Below are positions 51,779 to 60,957 of a stretch of DNA of 64,000 nt, one piece after another (position 1 is the first letter of the stretch; every line of letters starts with the position of its first letter). The notes below the pieces were generated by a model, which did no database searches, was not told the origin of the DNA, and worked only from the letters and a program-made list of their open reading frames with translations. Source of the DNA: Streptomyces sp. BV286 (GTDB lineage Bacteria; Actinomycetota; Actinomycetes; Streptomycetales; Streptomycetaceae); contig NZ_JAHRIB010000048.1 in assembly GCF_019090165.1 (NCBI RefSeq), forward strand, positions 62,001 to 126,000, read 5' to 3'. Both the position numbers and the translations under genes were made by a program.

Positions 51779-52579
51779 ATGGTTGCCCACCGGTCGGACG
51801 AAGGGCCGCACGCCCACCTCGTCCCAGGAAGCCACGAACCGGAACACGCTTCACCGCTCGCGGCGGATCACCGCCCGTCGAACGGACGCGGTGACCGTCC
51901 GACAGGCCGCTCGGAGCCCGCGGCTGTGCCCCCGTCGCTGCGTGCGTGGCTCGGACTGGTCGCGGCCCTCGGCGCCCTCGCGGTCGTCGTACTCGGGGCC
52001 CTGTATGCCGACGAGAGCAAGCCCGGCACGCTGGACGCGCGGATCTGGGCGGCGGTGGAGGGCGTCGGACCGCCGTGGCGGCGCGTCGCCCTGGCCATCG
52101 ACTTCCTGGGGGAGCCCCTCGGCGCGGCGCTGCTGGGCGTGGCCGCCGTGGCGGGCTGCCTGCTGCTGCGGCGTCCTCGCGCAGCGGTGCTCGTCGTCGC
52201 CGGGCCCGCACTGACCGTGGGGACGACGACGCTCCTCAAGTCCCTGGTGGGACGCACCATCCACGACGGGAGCCTGTCCTACCCGAGCGGGCACACCGCC
52301 TTCCTCGCCGCGATGACCCTCGCGGTGGCGCTGGTCGCGACCGGCCGGCTCGGCCTCGGCAGGGCGGCCGGAACCTCACTCGTGCTGACCGCGGCGCTGG
52401 TGGCCGGCGCCGCCATGGGCTGGGCGCAGGTCGCTCTGGGCGCGCACTACCCGACCGACACCCTCGGCGGCTGGTGCACCGCTCTGGCGGTGGTGCCTGC
52501 GACCGCGTGGCTGGTCGACCGGACCGCCGACCGGCTGCTCGACCGGACGGCCGACGCCGGTCGGCGGGAGCGCCGCTGA
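51779..52579 (+). CDS. PAP2-family phosphatase, membrane
   Basis: A membrane lipid-phosphate phosphatase of 266 aa. A 50-residue polar N-terminus is followed by about six helices. The three-part active site is present: KSLVGRTIHDG (KxxxxxxR variant), LSYPSGHTAF (PSGH) and GAHYPTDTLGG (SRxxxxxHxxxD variant). Such enzymes dephosphorylate undecaprenyl pyrophosphate or phosphatidic acid outside the membrane. Recycling of the carrier lipid would suit the glycan operon that converges on it, but that operon is on the other strand and the link is inference. AGGAGA precedes the ATG. Confidence 0.88.
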   Translation: MVAHRSDEGPHAHLVPGSHEPEHASPLAADHRPSNGRGDRPTGRSEPAAVPPSLRAWLGLVAALGALAVVVLGALYADESKPGTLDARIWAAVEGVGPPWRRVALAIDFLGEPLGAALLGVAAVAGCLLLRRPRAAVLVVAGPALTVGTTTLLKSLVGRTIHDGSLSYPSGHTAFLAAMTLAVALVATGRLGLGRAAGTSLVLTAALVAGAAMGWAQVALGAHYPTDTLGGWCTALAVVPATAWLVDRTADRLLDRTADAGRRERR

Positions 52580-52586
52580 CGTCCTG

Positions 52587-53930
52587 TCACGCCTGGCGGC
52601 GGAACACGGGCTTCACCGGTCGTCCGCCCAGCCAGGGGGTGGGGTCACCGGTGTCCAGCGCCTTCCGGTACACCGCACACGCCTGGGCCACCACGTCGAC
52701 GGTGTGCTCGATGTCGGCGTCGTCGAGCGCGCTGCTCACCACGAACGACGGGGCCAGCACCCCGCCCGCGAGGAGCCGGCGCAGGAACAGGGTGCGGTAC
52801 TCCTGCGACGGCTGTCCGTGCTCGTCGAGGGTGGCGAAGACCAGGTTGCTGGCCCGGCCCTTGACGACGACGTGGTCGCCGACACCCATGCTGTCCGCCG
52901 CGTCGCGGACACCGGCGGCCAGCCGCTCGCCGAGGGCGTGCAGCCGCGCGGTGACGTCCTCCTCGACGTAGGTGGTCTGCACGGCCATCGCGGCGGCGAG
53001 AGAGTGCGTTTCCGCCCCGTGCGTGGTGGACAGCAGGAAGACGCGTTCGCCGGAGTGACGCAGTCCGCCCAGCTCCATCAGCTCGCGGCGCCCGGCCAGC
53101 GCGGAGACGGCGAACCCGTTGCCCAGCGCCTTGCCGAACGTGGAGAGGTCGGGGACGACGCCGTACAGGCCCTGGGCGCCTGCCTCGGACCAGCGGAGGC
53201 CGGTGATCATCTCGTCGAAGACCAGGACGCAGCCGTGCCGGTCGGCCAGTTCACGCAGGCCCTCGAGGTATCCGGGCGGCGGCTCGGTGTGGGTGGCGGG
53301 TTCCAGGATCAGACAGGCGACCTCGCCCTCGTACCGGGTGAGCAGGTGCTCGGTGGCGGCCAGATCCCCGTAAGGGAACGCCACGGTCAGCTCGTTGGTC
53401 GCCGCCGGAACGCCCGCGGACATCGGCGTGGTGCCGATGAACCAGTCGTCGGTGGAGAAGAACGGATGGTCGGCGCACAGGGCCACCCGCGGGCGCCCGG
53501 TGGCGGCGCGGGCGAGGCGTACCGCGGCGGTGGTGGCGTCGGAGCCGTTCTTCGCGAACTTCACCATCTCGGCGGTCGGTACCGTGGCCAGGAAGCGTTC
53601 CGCGGCCTCGACCTCGACGATGGACGGCCGGACGAAGTTGCTGCCACGGTCGAGTTCCCGTCGCACGGCCTCGGTCACGCGCGGGTGGGCGTGACCGAGG
53701 CTGACCGACCGCAGGCCGGAGCCGTACTCGATGTAGCGGTTGCCGTCGATGTCCCACACATGGGCGCCGCGGCCGTGGCTGATGACCGGAGCAAGGTTCT
53801 CGGGGTACTGGTCGTCGCCCTTGGCGTAGGTGTGCGCGCCTCCGGGGATCAGGGCGTGCAGCCGCTCGTTCGCCGTTCGCGAGTGGGGCAGTCGCAACTC
53901 TTCGTTGTCCACCGTGTCCTGGGTGCCCAC
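52587..53930 (-). CDS. class III (glutamate-1-semialdehyde-aminomutase-like) aminotransferase
   Basis: A PLP enzyme of 447 aa. PLP Lys267 lies in LSTFGKALGNGF, the pyridine-N Asp in LVFDEMITG, and AKNGSDATTAAVRLAR holds the phosphate-binding loop. It is similar to HemL but sits as the last gene of a glycan operon, where sugar aminotransferases are usually of the DegT type. It probably aminates or isomerises a keto-sugar or a small decoration rather than making heme precursor. The GTG start lies 6 bp after the rmlC stop. Confidence 0.85.
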   Translation of the reverse strand: MGTQDTVDNEELRLPHSRTANERLHALIPGGAHTYAKGDDQYPENLAPVISHGRGAHVWDIDGNRYIEYGSGLRSVSLGHAHPRVTEAVRRELDRGSNFVRPSIVEVEAAERFLATVPTAEMVKFAKNGSDATTAAVRLARAATGRPRVALCADHPFFSTDDWFIGTTPMSAGVPAATNELTVAFPYGDLAATEHLLTRYEGEVACLILEPATHTEPPPGYLEGLRELADRHGCVLVFDEMITGLRWSEAGAQGLYGVVPDLSTFGKALGNGFAVSALAGRRELMELGGLRHSGERVFLLSTTHGAETHSLAAAMAVQTTYVEEDVTARLHALGERLAAGVRDAADSMGVGDHVVVKGRASNLVFATLDEHGQPSQEYRTLFLRRLLAGGVLAPSFVVSSALDDADIEHTVDVVAQACAVYRKALDTGDPTPWLGGRPVKPVFRRQA

Positions 53931-53936
53931 GCCGAC

Positions 53937-54488
53937 TCAGCTCTCCTTCTGCTTCAGGACTTCGGCGAGGCCCGGAGCCTGCCGGTCCCGCTGGGACATC
54001 GACGAGACCGGCAGGGGCCAGGGAATGGCGAGTTCCGGGTCGTCGAAGGCGATTGTCACGTCCTCGGCCGGATCGTGCGGGCGGTCGATCCGGTACGAGG
54101 TGTCGGCGGTCTCGGTGAGCGCCTGGAAGCCGTGCGCGCATCCCGCCGGGATGTAGAGGGTCGTCTGTGTCTCGTCCGACAGTTCGAAGAAGGCCCGGTT
54201 GCGGTAGGTGGGCGAGTCCGTTCGCAGGTCCACGACGACGTCGAAGATCTTCCCGTACGAGCACCGCACCAGCTTGGCCTCGCCGGCTCCGGAGCGCAGG
54301 TGCAGGCCGCGCAGCACGCCTCGGACCGAGCGGGACAGGCTGTCTTGTATGAAGGCGTCCGGGTCGAGGCCCACCGAGCGCACCACGTCGGCGTCGAAGG
54401 TGCGGCAGAAGAAGCCGCGCTCGTCGGCGTACGGCGTCGGCTCGAAGAGGTACGCGCCGGTGATCTCCGGGACGTGGGTGGCTTTCAA
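53937..54488 (-). CDS. rmlC: dTDP-4-dehydrorhamnose 3,5-epimerase family protein
   Basis: A cupin-fold sugar-nucleotide epimerase of 183 aa. Matching blocks are FEPTPYADERGFFCRTFDAD, the catalytic His63 in GVLRGLHLRS, KLVRCSYGKIFDVVVDLR, and IPAGCAHGFQAL. The usual LHYQ is LHLR here, so it may act on a related 4-keto sugar, for example before C-methylation, not on the rhamnose precursor itself. It overlaps the pyruvyl transferase stop by 4 bp. No rmlA, rmlB or rmlD accompanies it. Confidence 0.87.
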   Translation of the reverse strand: MKATHVPEITGAYLFEPTPYADERGFFCRTFDADVVRSVGLDPDAFIQDSLSRSVRGVLRGLHLRSGAGEAKLVRCSYGKIFDVVVDLRTDSPTYRNRAFFELSDETQTTLYIPAGCAHGFQALTETADTSYRIDRPHDPAEDVTIAFDDPELAIPWPLPVSSMSQRDRQAPGLAEVLKQKES

Positions 54489-55753
54489 GAGGTCTCCCGC
54501 TGGGCGTGGGTGCCGTCGGTCGTGTTCGTGTCCGCGATTGTGGTCGTGGTCGCGGTCGCCGGGAACAGGGTCGTGGTCAGGGCGGTGAACTGGTGCTCCA
54601 GGCGCCGGGCGGCGGCCAGGTTCCGCTCGGTGAGGGTCTGCCGCAGTTCCGTCGAGTTCTTCTCCAGCGCTCGGAACTGTTCGAGCAGCCGGTCGGCGTC
54701 GACCTCACGAGCGGGGTGGCAGTAGGCGTCGAGACCCATCTGCGCCATGAGGGCGTCGCTCTTCGCCGCGTAGCTGAGCGCGAGCGTCGGCGTGCCGGCC
54801 TTCAGCGCGCAGACCAGGTTGTGGTATCGGGTCGCCACCACCGTGTCGGCGGCCACCGTCTCCTTCATCAGGTCGGCCAGCGAGGTCGCCTCGGCGGCGG
54901 TGACCAGCGGCGAGTCCACGGCGTCGAGGATCGCGGCGACCACCGGCGCATCGCACGCGTCACCGGTGAGCAGCCGGACCGGCCTGCCGTCCTCGACCAG
55001 CGCGCGGACGAACCGGGTCGTCCCGTCGAGGTAGCGCCGGTGGATCTCCTCGGCCCGGGCGCGGTCGTCGTTGCCCCCGTGGAAGTCCATGACGCCGACG
55101 CAGACGTATCCCGGTGGACGCGCGGGCTCGCTCGCCCGCGGTGTCGGCAGGGCGAAGGCGAGGTCCGGGTACACCTCGTCGCGAGCGGTGTCCACGCCCA
55201 TCGCCCGCATCGCGTCGCGGGACAGGGCGTCCCGGTACGACCGGTAGGCGGCCAGCCGCGCCGCCCAGCGCACCAGGGTCCGGGTCGGCCGGTCGGTGAT
55301 CGCGGCGGCGCCGACGCCGACCAGCGCGACCCGGGTGCCGGAGAGTCGGCCACTCGCGCAGAGCAGGAACAGTGAGTACGGGAAGCCCCACGGCCGCAGC
55401 GGCAGCGTGGCCTCCAGGACGCCCATGCCTGGCACGATCACCACGTCGTGCCGGCGCACCCAGGCAGCGGTGCGGAAGACGTCGACGAGTTTGCCCAGAC
55501 CCTTTCCCGCGATCGCGCCGACACGTGACGCGGTCCGGTACTCCCCGCGGTACCAGTGCAGCCGCGTCGCGGGTATCCGGTACCGGGCCGCGACGACCTC
55601 GGGCCCGCCGCACAGCGCGTCCACGACCGCCTCCGGGTGCTCGGCGCGCAGGTATCCGAGTACGGCCTCCAGGGACCCGTCGTTGCCGAGGTTGCCGGAG
55701 CCGAGCAGGCCGAACACCCCGACGCGCACGGGGGTTTCGTCCGCGGACGTCAT
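54485..55753 (-). CDS. polysaccharide pyruvyl transferase family protein
   Basis: A CsaB-like transferase of 422 aa that places ketal pyruvate on sugars using phosphoenolpyruvate. The N-terminal GVFGLLGSGNLGNDGSLEAV is the family start, VVIVPGMGVLEA and FHGGNDDRARAEEIHRRYLD follow, and TRYHNLVCALKAGTPTLALS is the conserved C-terminal signature. A Thr-rich tail (TTTLFPATATTTT) is poorly conserved. Pyruvylation adds negative charge and often anchors surface-layer proteins. It overlaps genes on both sides by 4 bp. Confidence 0.88.
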   Translation of the reverse strand: MTSADETPVRVGVFGLLGSGNLGNDGSLEAVLGYLRAEHPEAVVDALCGGPEVVAARYRIPATRLHWYRGEYRTASRVGAIAGKGLGKLVDVFRTAAWVRRHDVVIVPGMGVLEATLPLRPWGFPYSLFLLCASGRLSGTRVALVGVGAAAITDRPTRTLVRWAARLAAYRSYRDALSRDAMRAMGVDTARDEVYPDLAFALPTPRASEPARPPGYVCVGVMDFHGGNDDRARAEEIHRRYLDGTTRFVRALVEDGRPVRLLTGDACDAPVVAAILDAVDSPLVTAAEATSLADLMKETVAADTVVATRYHNLVCALKAGTPTLALSYAAKSDALMAQMGLDAYCHPAREVDADRLLEQFRALEKNSTELRQTLTERNLAAARRLEHQFTALTTTLFPATATTTTIADTNTTDGTHAQRETS

Positions 55754-56697
55754 GCCCGCCTCCCCTCACGGCCGGCGACCAGGGCGTCGACGGAGACGGT
55801 GAGCAGGGCAGGGTCGACCGGGGCACGGTCCTCGACCCGCTCGCCGGCGCCCGGCCGGACCCGGCTGGTCATCCACGCGGCCAGGTGGCGGTAGCAGGCG
55901 CGCCGGTCGGCCGAGGACAACGGCGCCCTCCGGATCGCCGAGACGAACCCCCCGACGTACTCGGCGAGCAGCCGGGGCGTCGGGTGCAGCGGGCCCGCCC
56001 GGCGAGGGTCGAGGTTGACGCACCGGGCGCGCTTGCCCGGGTTCGCCCGCTCGGCGCGCGTGGGATGGTCGCGGCGGAAGTACAGCAGTTCCGGCACCTG
56101 GTGGAAGGGGCCGTGCAGCCCGATCTCGGCGACGAACGTGCGGTCCGCGTGGTGATAGCTGTCGTGCGGCTTCACCCGGCGCAGCACGTCGGCCCGCATC
56201 ACGCCGTAGAAGTCGTCGCCGCCGGGCTCGAACAGCATGCTGCGGAAGCGCTCGGGCGCGCGCGGCGAGTCGGTGGCGAGCGTGTACTCGTACGGGACCT
56301 TCACCTTGCCCTCGTGGTCGATGACCGCCTGGTCGGCGTGCGCGAGGATCACCTCCGGGCGCTCGTCCAGCGCCTCGACGCAGCGCCGCAGCAGGTCCCG
56401 GGCGTACAGGTCGTCGTGCGAGGCCCACTTGAACAGCTCGCCGCGGCACTGGGTGAACACGTAGTTGTGGTTCGGCGCGGCGCCGACGTTCCGGGGAAGC
56501 CGGATGTACCGGATGCGCGGGTCCTGCGCCGCGTACTTGCGGCAGATGTCCTCGGTCGCATCGGTCGAGGCGTTGTCGGAGATGACCAGCTCGAAGTCCT
56601 CGTAGGTCTGGCCGAGCAGGGCGTCGAGCGACTCGGCCAGGTACTCCTCGCCGTTGTAGACGGGCAGGCCGATGCTCAACCGGGGATGGGCGGTCAT
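55750..56697 (-). CDS. family 2 glycosyltransferase
   Basis: An inverting GT-A glycosyltransferase of 315 aa. It begins LSIGLPVYNGEEYLAESLDA, followed by QTYEDFELVISDNASTDAT. FKWASHDDLYARDLL carries the metal-binding acidic motif. There are no membrane helices, so it acts at the cytoplasmic face on a lipid-linked glycan. ATG 56697 overlaps the flippase stop; the open frame continuing to 57558 is only the shadow of the flippase gene. Confidence 0.88.
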   Translation of the reverse strand: MTAHPRLSIGLPVYNGEEYLAESLDALLGQTYEDFELVISDNASTDATEDICRKYAAQDPRIRYIRLPRNVGAAPNHNYVFTQCRGELFKWASHDDLYARDLLRRCVEALDERPEVILAHADQAVIDHEGKVKVPYEYTLATDSPRAPERFRSMLFEPGGDDFYGVMRADVLRRVKPHDSYHHADRTFVAEIGLHGPFHQVPELLYFRRDHPTRAERANPGKRARCVNLDPRRAGPLHPTPRLLAEYVGGFVSAIRRAPLSSADRRACYRHLAAWMTSRVRPGAGERVEDRAPVDPALLTVSVDALVAGREGRRA

Positions 56698-58013
56698 GAC
56701 GTCCTCACTTCGGGGATGGGTTGGTGGTGGCGCTCGCGCAGGGCGGCGCGCAACTGCAGCCACCACGCGGCCGAGCTGCAGACGGTCGCGGCGGCGACGC
56801 CCCAGGCCGAGCCGGCCGTGCCGGCCACGGCCGCGCCGCCGAGTCCGCCGGTGACGTAGAAGGTGGAGGCGATCAGCTGGCTGCGCAGGCTGCGCCGGGC
56901 CGCGCCCAGCGCGCGCAGTCCGGCCGCCGCGCCGGTGCCGAGGCCGGCCCCCGCGACGCCGAGCGTGACCGGCACGATGAGCTCGGAGGCGGAGCTCCAG
57001 ACGTTGCCCAGCAGGAACTCGCCGCCGCTGTCCGGCACCAGCAGCAGCGCCCCGCCCCAGAGCAGCGCGGCGACGGCCTGCCCGCCGCCCAGGACGAGGC
57101 AGAACGGGCCGAGGCGGTGCGGGGCCCGCCGGAGCACCCGTGCCGCCTCCGCGACGGTGACCAGTGACAGCCCCATCAGCACAGCCATGAACGGGCCGAG
57201 CATGAGCTCGGCGCCGCGGACCACACCCACCGCGCCGAGGCCGACGATCGCGCCGAGCCCGTACGCGCGCAGCTGGCTCGCGCCGCTGTTGCTGACGTTC
57301 TCGACCAGGTACCGGTAGCCGAGGTCGCGGTGCTCGCGAAGCCACTCGCGCGCGCCGGTCGGCCGGGGCCGGATGCGGGACTGGAAGCCGCCGTACACCG
57401 CGGCCACCGCGGCGGATCCGCCCCACGCGAGCACGAACGCGGAGACGCTGCCCACGCTGGCCGCCACGAGCATGGCCGGGACGAGCGCGACGCACCACAC
57501 GAGGTCGTTGACGAACGCCTTCCGCCCGGTGCCGGCGGCGAAGAAGGCGAACCGCCACGCGTCCTGGAGCAGCAGCCCCGGCAGTACGACGCCGAGGCAG
57601 GCGAACGCCGGCCCCAACCGGCCGCCGACGGCGAGCCCGACCACCAGACAGGCCGCGCCGAGAGCGGTACCGACGCCGAGCGCGGTACCCGACGACCGGA
57701 CCACCGCGGTGCGCCAGGACGCGTCCGGCACACCGCTGAAGCGCACCATGAGCGGATCGGTGGCCAGTCCGCGGGAGACGTTGAGCACCACGCCGTAGGT
57801 CACCCAGGCCAGGCTGAACACGCCGAACGCGGTCAGCCCGAGCGAGCGGGCCACGTAGATTCCCACCGCGAAGTTGGACATGCTGGAGGCCGCCTGGTCG
57901 GCGAGTCCCCAGGACAGCCGGCCGGCGACGGCCCGCCTCGCGGACCGCCGGGCGGGTCCGGCCGGTGGCGCCGTCGCCTGCGGATTCTCCCCCTCGGTGG
58001 CCATCGGCGTCAC
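56694..58013 (-). CDS. polysaccharide flippase (Wzx/MATE-like)
   Basis: A multi-pass membrane protein of 439 aa with about 12 helices. It opens with SWGLADQAASSMSNFAVGIY, the usual start of the oligosaccharide flippase family, then ARSLGLTAFGVFSLAWVTYG. It should carry a lipid-linked oligosaccharide across the membrane. No Wzy-like polymerase is visible in the window. GTG 58013 overlaps the DUF4910 gene stop; ATG 58004 is an alternative. Confidence 0.87.
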   Translation of the reverse strand: MTPMATEGENPQATAPPAGPARRSARRAVAGRLSWGLADQAASSMSNFAVGIYVARSLGLTAFGVFSLAWVTYGVVLNVSRGLATDPLMVRFSGVPDASWRTAVVRSSGTALGVGTALGAACLVVGLAVGGRLGPAFACLGVVLPGLLLQDAWRFAFFAAGTGRKAFVNDLVWCVALVPAMLVAASVGSVSAFVLAWGGSAAVAAVYGGFQSRIRPRPTGAREWLREHRDLGYRYLVENVSNSGASQLRAYGLGAIVGLGAVGVVRGAELMLGPFMAVLMGLSLVTVAEAARVLRRAPHRLGPFCLVLGGGQAVAALLWGGALLLVPDSGGEFLLGNVWSSASELIVPVTLGVAGAGLGTGAAAGLRALGAARRSLRSQLIASTFYVTGGLGGAAVAGTAGSAWGVAAATVCSSAAWWLQLRAALRERHHQPIPEVRTS

Positions 58014-59284
58014 GCCTTGATCAGCCCGGCGCCGTGCAGGGCGTCGGCCGCGGCGGCGACGGTGCTGAACGGCAGCCCGGACCGCTCGGCGACATCCAGC
58101 AGACTGTGCTCGCCGTCCGATTGGTTGAGCACCCAGAGCATGGCCATCTGCGCCTGTCTGGTGTCGCTGCGCCCGCCGAGCGCTTCGTACAACCCACGCC
58201 GTCCCAGCTGGGGCTCGCCGTGGGGGCTGAGGTTGAGGTACCGCCGGTTGCGGTCCAGGACGGCGAACGCCTCACCGCAGACGGCGAGCGTGTCCGCCAT
58301 CGCCTCCGGGGAGACGAAGTCCAGGTTGTCCGCCGAGGTGTGGTACTCGGGGTAGCCGGCGTACGGGGTGCGGGTGAGTGAGCCCACGCCGAGGTTGAAG
58401 CCCGGCGAGCAGAACTGCCGCTCGTCGTAGCCGTACGGGGTGAACTCCGTGACGTGGTGGGGGCGTTCGGAGTCGGCGAGTACGTGCCGCATCACCCGGT
58501 CGATCTCCGCGTCGCCGCGTCTGCTCTGTTTGTACGTCAGTTGGCCGGGGTCGCCGGCGCAGGCCAGTACCAGACCGTGCTTGACCCGCTCGATCCGTTC
58601 CGCGTTGCGGGCCAGCCAGGTGATCGCGCCGATGGTGCCGGGCGCGAAGATGAACCGGTAGGTGTAGTACGGCGTCCGCTCCGCCAGCGCCCGGGCCAGG
58701 AACGTCGCCACCGCGATACCGGCCAGATTGTCGTTGGCCAGCGACGGGTGGCAGACGTGACAGGAGACGATCACCTCGTCGGGGACCTGCCCGGGGACCA
58801 CGTGCTCGGCGTAGGTGAGGTGGCCGTCGGCGAGCGTGGAGTCGACGCGCACCTCGTACTCGCCGTCCGGCATCGCGTCCAGGGTCTCCTGGGCCAGGCA
58901 GAAACCCCACTCCGGCTTGTAGTAGCTGGTGCGGTACGGCACCCAGCTCGGGTGGTCCGGCAGGGTGTGCAGGTGTCCGCGCAGCTCGGCCAGCGGCATG
59001 GTCGCCGACACCGGCACGCTGTAGCCGAGCACGTGCAGGCTGGACGCGGCGAAGTCGACGACCCGGTTGCCCGCGGTGTCCGCGATGTACGCGTCGCGGA
59101 TGTTCCACTCCTGCGGCACCGTCCAGTCGAGCACCTGGGTCCCGGTCGGCACCTCGTGCACCTGGAGCGGGATGTACTCGCCGACGATGTCCAGGGTGGC
59201 GCGCACGCCGTCCCCCGTGATGCTCCGGCAGAGCGGGTACATCCGCTCCACCAGCGCGTACATCTCCTCGCTGTGCGCGGTCAC
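58010..59284 (-). CDS. DUF4910 zinc-peptidase-like protein with C-terminal winged helix
   Basis: A protein of 424 aa with the DUF4910/DUF2172 aminopeptidase-like fold. Candidate zinc ligands are in SCHVCHPSLANDNLAG and EYHTSADNLDF. The N-terminal part has YPLCRSITGDGVRATLDIVG, typical of the family. Residues about 360-424 form a winged-helix-like segment (LLDVAERSGLPFSTVAAAAD). Relatives occur in polysaccharide gene clusters and are thought to cleave or transfer aminoacyl groups; the role is not established. I chose GTG 59284 for its 4-bp overlap with the epimerase stop. Confidence 0.85.
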   Translation of the reverse strand: MTAHSEEMYALVERMYPLCRSITGDGVRATLDIVGEYIPLQVHEVPTGTQVLDWTVPQEWNIRDAYIADTAGNRVVDFAASSLHVLGYSVPVSATMPLAELRGHLHTLPDHPSWVPYRTSYYKPEWGFCLAQETLDAMPDGEYEVRVDSTLADGHLTYAEHVVPGQVPDEVIVSCHVCHPSLANDNLAGIAVATFLARALAERTPYYTYRFIFAPGTIGAITWLARNAERIERVKHGLVLACAGDPGQLTYKQSRRGDAEIDRVMRHVLADSERPHHVTEFTPYGYDERQFCSPGFNLGVGSLTRTPYAGYPEYHTSADNLDFVSPEAMADTLAVCGEAFAVLDRNRRYLNLSPHGEPQLGRRGLYEALGGRSDTRQAQMAMLWVLNQSDGEHSLLDVAERSGLPFSTVAAAADALHGAGLIKA

Positions 59285-60306
59285 CGGCGCCACCGCAGGG
59301 TGTCGTCGACGGTGCCGGCGTCGGACGCCGCGCGCAGCACGGCGAGTCGGGTGAAGCGCCGCTCGAAGTCCTCCTGGGTCAGCCCGTGTTCGCGGTAGGC
59401 GTCGGCGAGTTCGAGTGCGCCCCGCTTCACCGTCCATTCGCAGTCGAAGCCGGGCACCGCGGCGCGGAACCGGGAGAAGTCCACCCGGTACGAGCGCGGA
59501 TCGGCACCGTTCTCGCCGGTGATCACCACCTTGGAGCCGGACACCGCCTCGGCGACCTGCTCGGCGATCTCGGCGATCGTGACGTTGTTGGTCTCGCTGC
59601 CGATGTTGAACGCCCGGTCGTGCACAGCTTCCCGCGGCGCGGTCAGCGCGGCCGTGAAGGCCCGTGCGATGTCGGCGGCGTGCACCAGCGGGCGCCAGGG
59701 TGTTCCGTCGGAGAGCACCAGCACCTCGCCGGACAGAAGCGCGTGGCCCACCAGGTTGTTCAGGACGATGTCGGCGCGCAGCCGGGGGGAGTACCCGAAG
59801 GCGGTGGCGTTGCGCATGAAGACCGGGCTGAAGTCGCCGTCGGAGAGGGCGTGCAGGTCGTCCTCGACCCGCACCTTGGACTCCGCGTACGGCGTCACCG
59901 GGCGCAGCGGGGCGTCCTCGGCCACGAGATCGTCGCCACCCGAGGCGCCGTAGACCGAGCAGGTGGACGCGTACAGGAAGCGTCGTACCCCGGCGTCGCG
60001 GGCCAGCCGGGCCAGCCGCACGGACGCGTGGTGGTTGATGTCGTAGGTGAGCTCGGGCGCCAGCGATCCCAGCGGGTCGTTGGACAGCGCCGCCAGGTGG
60101 ATGACGGCGTCCACCCCGACCACGTGGTCGGCGGTGACGTCGCGCAGGTCCACCCGCGTCCCCGGCGGGTCGGCGGGCGGCGGGCCGAGCACGCAGTCGG
60201 CGAACAGGCCGGCGTCAAGGCCGACGACCTCGTGCCCGGCGGCCGCGAGGACCGGGGCCATGACGGTGCCCAGATAGCCCTGGTGTCCGGTCAGCAGTAC
60301 GCGCAA
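59281..60306 (-). CDS. NAD-dependent epimerase/dehydratase
   Basis: An extended SDR acting on a nucleotide sugar, 341 aa. The cofactor motif is LLTGHQGYLGTVMAPVL. The Ser and Tyr/Lys site is in YASTCSVYGASG and YAESKVRVEDDL; LVHAADIARAFTAAL is the sugar-side helix. The reaction could be epimerisation, 4-reduction or dehydration. The start is a rare TTG 3 bp after the PIG-L stop with a GGGGGA site. It lies between a cytidylyltransferase-like gene and a peptidase-like gene in the same operon. Confidence 0.88.
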   Translation of the reverse strand: MRVLLTGHQGYLGTVMAPVLAAAGHEVVGLDAGLFADCVLGPPPADPPGTRVDLRDVTADHVVGVDAVIHLAALSNDPLGSLAPELTYDINHHASVRLARLARDAGVRRFLYASTCSVYGASGGDDLVAEDAPLRPVTPYAESKVRVEDDLHALSDGDFSPVFMRNATAFGYSPRLRADIVLNNLVGHALLSGEVLVLSDGTPWRPLVHAADIARAFTAALTAPREAVHDRAFNIGSETNNVTIAEIAEQVAEAVSGSKVVITGENGADPRSYRVDFSRFRAAVPGFDCEWTVKRGALELADAYREHGLTQEDFERRFTRLAVLRAASDAGTVDDTLRWRR

Positions 60307-60309
60307 GGT

Positions 60310-60957
60310 TCATTCCCCCAGGTCGAGAGTGAGTTTGGTGACGGCGAACGCCTCGGCGTAGCGCGCATGGCATTCGATACCGCGGATCCGGGCGAGCCCG
60401 AGAAAGGCCTCCCGGTCGTACCAGGGCCGGTGCCGCTGCGAGGGGTAGTGCTCCTGCAGCAGCCCCACCTTGTGTTCGGCGGTCTCCGGCGACAGCGGCT
60501 GGTATGCCGTGGGACGGCCGAGGTCGCCATCCCACTTGACGATCTCGTAGCCGAGTACGAGATGGTCGCGGAACGCCGTGGTCATCAGCTTCGCCAGGCC
60601 GCGGTGGTCCTGGTGCGCGTCATCGGTACGGGGGGCCAGCACGAGGTCCGGCTCGGTCTGCCCGCGCAGTTCCTCGACCGCGGCCTTGGCCTCTTCCCAG
60701 TGCGCGGGCAGCCGCCCGTCCGGCAGCTTGTGCACGGTCAGCCGCAGGTCGGCGCCCGGGCAGAAGGCGGCGAGCGCGGCCTGCTCCTCCTGCTCACGCT
60801 CGCTGCCGCCGCCGGACAGGACCAGCGCGTCGACGCGTACACCAGGATGTGCCCGGCACAGCGTCAGCAGCGTGCCGCCGGCGCCGATGGCGATGTCGTC
60901 GCAGTGTGCGCCCACCGCGACGATCCGGTCGAGGCGCCCCGCCCCGAGCCGGATCAC
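60310..60957 (-). CDS. PIG-L family deacetylase
   Basis: A zinc-dependent N-deacetylase of 215 aa. The metal site is in VGAHCDDIAIGAGGTLL (AHPDDE variant) and DAHQDHRGLA. Family members remove acetyl from N-acetyl sugars, for example in mycothiol synthesis or on amino-sugar glycans. Here it probably frees an amino group on a sugar of the operon's product. GTG 60957 overlaps the nucleotidyltransferase stop by 4 bp, and the frame beyond it is Arg-rich shadow. Confidence 0.87.
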   Translation of the reverse strand: MIRLGAGRLDRIVAVGAHCDDIAIGAGGTLLTLCRAHPGVRVDALVLSGGGSEREQEEQAALAAFCPGADLRLTVHKLPDGRLPAHWEEAKAAVEELRGQTEPDLVLAPRTDDAHQDHRGLAKLMTTAFRDHLVLGYEIVKWDGDLGRPTAYQPLSPETAEHKVGLLQEHYPSQRHRPWYDREAFLGLARIRGIECHARYAEAFAVTKLTLDLGE

